64,000 nt of DNA from Sarcomyxa edulis (taxonomy: Eukaryota; Basidiomycota; Agaricomycetes; Agaricales; Mycenaceae), in the NCBI GenBank assembly GCA_009761415.1, contig QUOL01000013.1, positions 486,501-550,500 of the forward strand. The letters run 5' to 3'. Positions 62,331-64,000 of the stretch are shown in pieces. A program made the position numbers and the translations under genes. Numbering within the stretch: the stretch's first letter is position 1; each line of letters opens with the position of its first letter. The notes beneath the pieces were generated by a model that was given only the letters and a program-made list of their open reading frames with translations, was not told the origin of the DNA and did no database searches.

Positions 62331-62960
62331 ATGGTGCGTAACCCTCCCCTGCTGCTAGTCCATCGTCTTCAAGGCCATACGCTGGTTGCCCGTATCGAGA
62401 TCTCTGGAGAATTCTAGACCGAAATCGTGGAAGAACGACGATGGATGCCAAATTTTGTCTTTGGATGTACTAACCCGCATTTCTCGCATTTAGGCATCCA
62501 CAGACCTCGCCGCTGCCTACGCCGCTCTTATTCTGGCCGATGAGGGTATCGAGATTACCGTGCGTGCTGTTACTGCCAAATGCGTTGTGTAGGCATGATT
62601 TAGAACTAACGTCTAAATCGCGCCTCCAGTCCGACAAGATCTTGGCTCTCACAAACGCCGCCTCGATAGAAATCGAGCCCATCTGGGCAACACTCCTCGC
62701 CAAAGCACTCGAGGGAAAGAACGTCAAGGACCTACTATCAAACGTCGGTTCCGGAGGTGGAGCACCCGCCGCTAGCGGCTCTGCTGCCCCTGCCGCATCT
62801 GCTGGCGCCGCTGCTGAGGCACCAAAAGAGGAGGAGAAGGTTGAGGAGAAGGAGGAGTCCGACGACGACATGGTGTGTAACATTCAGGCGTACCTGATGA
62901 CTCGGGTTTTGCTGATACATTCGCATTTTTCTTCTCCAGGGCTTCGGACTGTTCGATTGA
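62331..62960 (+). CDS. RPP1: 60S acidic ribosomal protein P1
   Basis: Four exons: 62331-62333 (start codon only), 62494-62559, 62630-62872 and 62940-62960, 333 nt in total, giving 110 residues. The N-terminal dimerisation helices ([38 protein letters not shown]) are followed by a Gly/Ala/Pro hinge, an acidic [15 protein letters not shown] stretch and the invariant GFGLFD end. P1 with P2 forms the ribosomal stalk that recruits elongation factors; the SDDD segment is the usual casein kinase 2 site. An intron of 160 nt directly follows the ATG, a layout seen in fungal ribosomal protein genes. Confidence 0.95.
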
Positions 62961-63563
62961 TCTGTATCTGTCGTTTATTCGTCATATCCACCTATCCTCA
63001 TACACATTGCGCATGTTTGTCTTCCGATAGCCTTAAAAATCTCAAAAAAGACTACAAAAAGAATCATGTGCAGTGTGAAGGTTTTTTTGTCGCAAGCTTA
63101 TCCTCCCTGGAGTTGGCTCATACCTCAACGAAAATCCAGGCTTGTTTGCGGTGTACTCTCTTTCCATGATATCGCGTCATGGATCATTGAAGATTGGCGC
63201 CCCGTCGGTTGTCTCTTGCTTCAAGCTGTCTCTTGATCCATCATCAGGATATCACCCTCATATAAGTCTCAAGCATATTTCGTGTTGCTCTCAGGATAAT
63301 TCTAGACGATACCTGACTTCGTACTGACTCCTGAGGAGGTATGATGAAATCCAAGCATGCAGCTTGGACGAAGACTCGAAGATTTCGATGATAATATAAC
63401 GTTAAACTGGTTCTGATACATAAGAGTACAGATACCTGCATAAGATGGGAATAAGTGAGTGAGTCGACGCAGTCGTCGATGGTGTTGAGTACATAGATAC
63501 ATACACGTATTTCTATTTCCTTCCTTCCATCCGACCTTTCCTTCTCAATACACATTCTCCGCT
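62961..63563. other. Convergent 3' spacer
   Basis: Lies between RPP1 and BNA1 3' ends. Frames here have no protein-like character. Confidence 0.5.
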
Positions 63564-64000
63564 TCACATTGGCTCAGCCTCAGCCCCACACTCCTTACAC
63601 ACCCTAATCCCGTCCTCACCCTTAATCCAACGTTCAATGACCGGCTTCAGTTGCGTACCAAGGTTATACACATGGAACGACTCTTGATGAATGATAGTGG
63701 GTTTATCATGAACGGGAGCACCTGTCTTCGGATCGACGGCACGGCAATACCAACGGAGAGAATCGAAGGACGATTCGGGTCTTTCACGTTCAAGAACGAT
63801 ACCGACGGTGTTGGCGAATCGGCAGGGGTTGTGGGGGGTGTTGCCTGTGACAAATATGTTTGAGCAGATGGTGGGTTTAGTCAGCTAAGTATTGGACGCA
63901 CGGGGTAAGAGAAACATCTCTCCTTCTTTGATGATGATGTCTTTGAATGTTTGACCGTCTTCTACGACTTTGAGACACATGTCTCCTTTGTATTGGTAGA
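63564..64000 (-). CDS. BNA1: 3-hydroxyanthranilate 3,4-dioxygenase, C-terminal part, cut by window edge
   Basis: The minus-strand gene enters from the right edge. Visible parts are [27 protein letters not shown], then after an intron [21 protein letters not shown] and [17 protein letters not shown], and the end [15 protein letters not shown] with stop at 63564. The TPHNP histidine is an iron ligand and the glutamate of the EEW-type motif lies outside the window. The C-terminal CxxC pair is the rubredoxin-like site of fungal and bacterial enzymes. The enzyme opens the ring of 3-hydroxyanthranilate in NAD synthesis from tryptophan. The N-terminus is missing only because the window stops. Confidence 0.93.

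Overview
The window is nuclear DNA of a basidiomycete fungus, most likely an agaricomycete. Genes are dense and on both strands. Most are broken by 45-65 nt GT-AG introns. The families present (GH71 mutanase, CE16 esterases, class II P450, DUF6533 and other multi-pass membrane proteins, F-box/LRR) are typical of Agaricomycetes. No tRNA, rRNA, CRISPR, plasmid or clearly intact transposon was seen. Gene models come from reading frames joined at GT-AG sites. For most genes the exon lengths sum to a multiple of three, which is a strong internal check.

Layout. 0-12.6 kb: a very long disordered RING-H2 protein, a GH71 alpha-1,3-glucanase, elongin C and UBC13 sharing a 207 bp divergent promoter, and an F-box/LRR-like protein. 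12.7-18.5 kb: a seven-helix membrane protein, two tandem CE16-type GDSL esterases (the first with an in-frame stop) and a tail-anchored PPOX-fold flavin protein. 18.6-24.5 kb: the SUMO E1 subunit UBA2, with a diverged duplicate of its C-terminal tail downstream, and the calcineurin catalytic subunit. 26-31.8 kb: a cytochrome P450 and the checkpoint clamp loader RAD17. 32-37.2 kb: two neighbouring coiled-coil proteins sharing an unusual J-like C-terminal module; one is membrane anchored, the other carries three RRM domains. 38.8-43.3 kb: an ICMT-family methyltransferase, a Bem46/ABHD13-like hydrolase and a small secreted hydrophobic protein. 43.8-49.5 kb: three tandem seven-helix membrane protein genes, related to the one at 12.7 kb. 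50.2-53.3 kb: ARG5,6. 54.1-58.1 kb: a large unnamed protein with a possible PD-(D/E)XK fold. 58.4-64 kb: a DUF6533 protein, ribosomal protein P1, and the 3' part of 3-hydroxyanthranilate dioxygenase running off the right edge.

Functional themes. Ubiquitin/SUMO and genome-maintenance genes are frequent (RING-H2, elongin C, UBC13, F-box, UBA2, RAD17), mixed with secreted carbohydrate-active enzymes and membrane proteins. Nothing suggests operon-like control. The best candidates for undescribed biology are the paired J-like module genes (RRM fusion and membrane-anchored paralogue), the possible nuclease-fold protein, and the tandem membrane-protein family with its copy-specific deletion.
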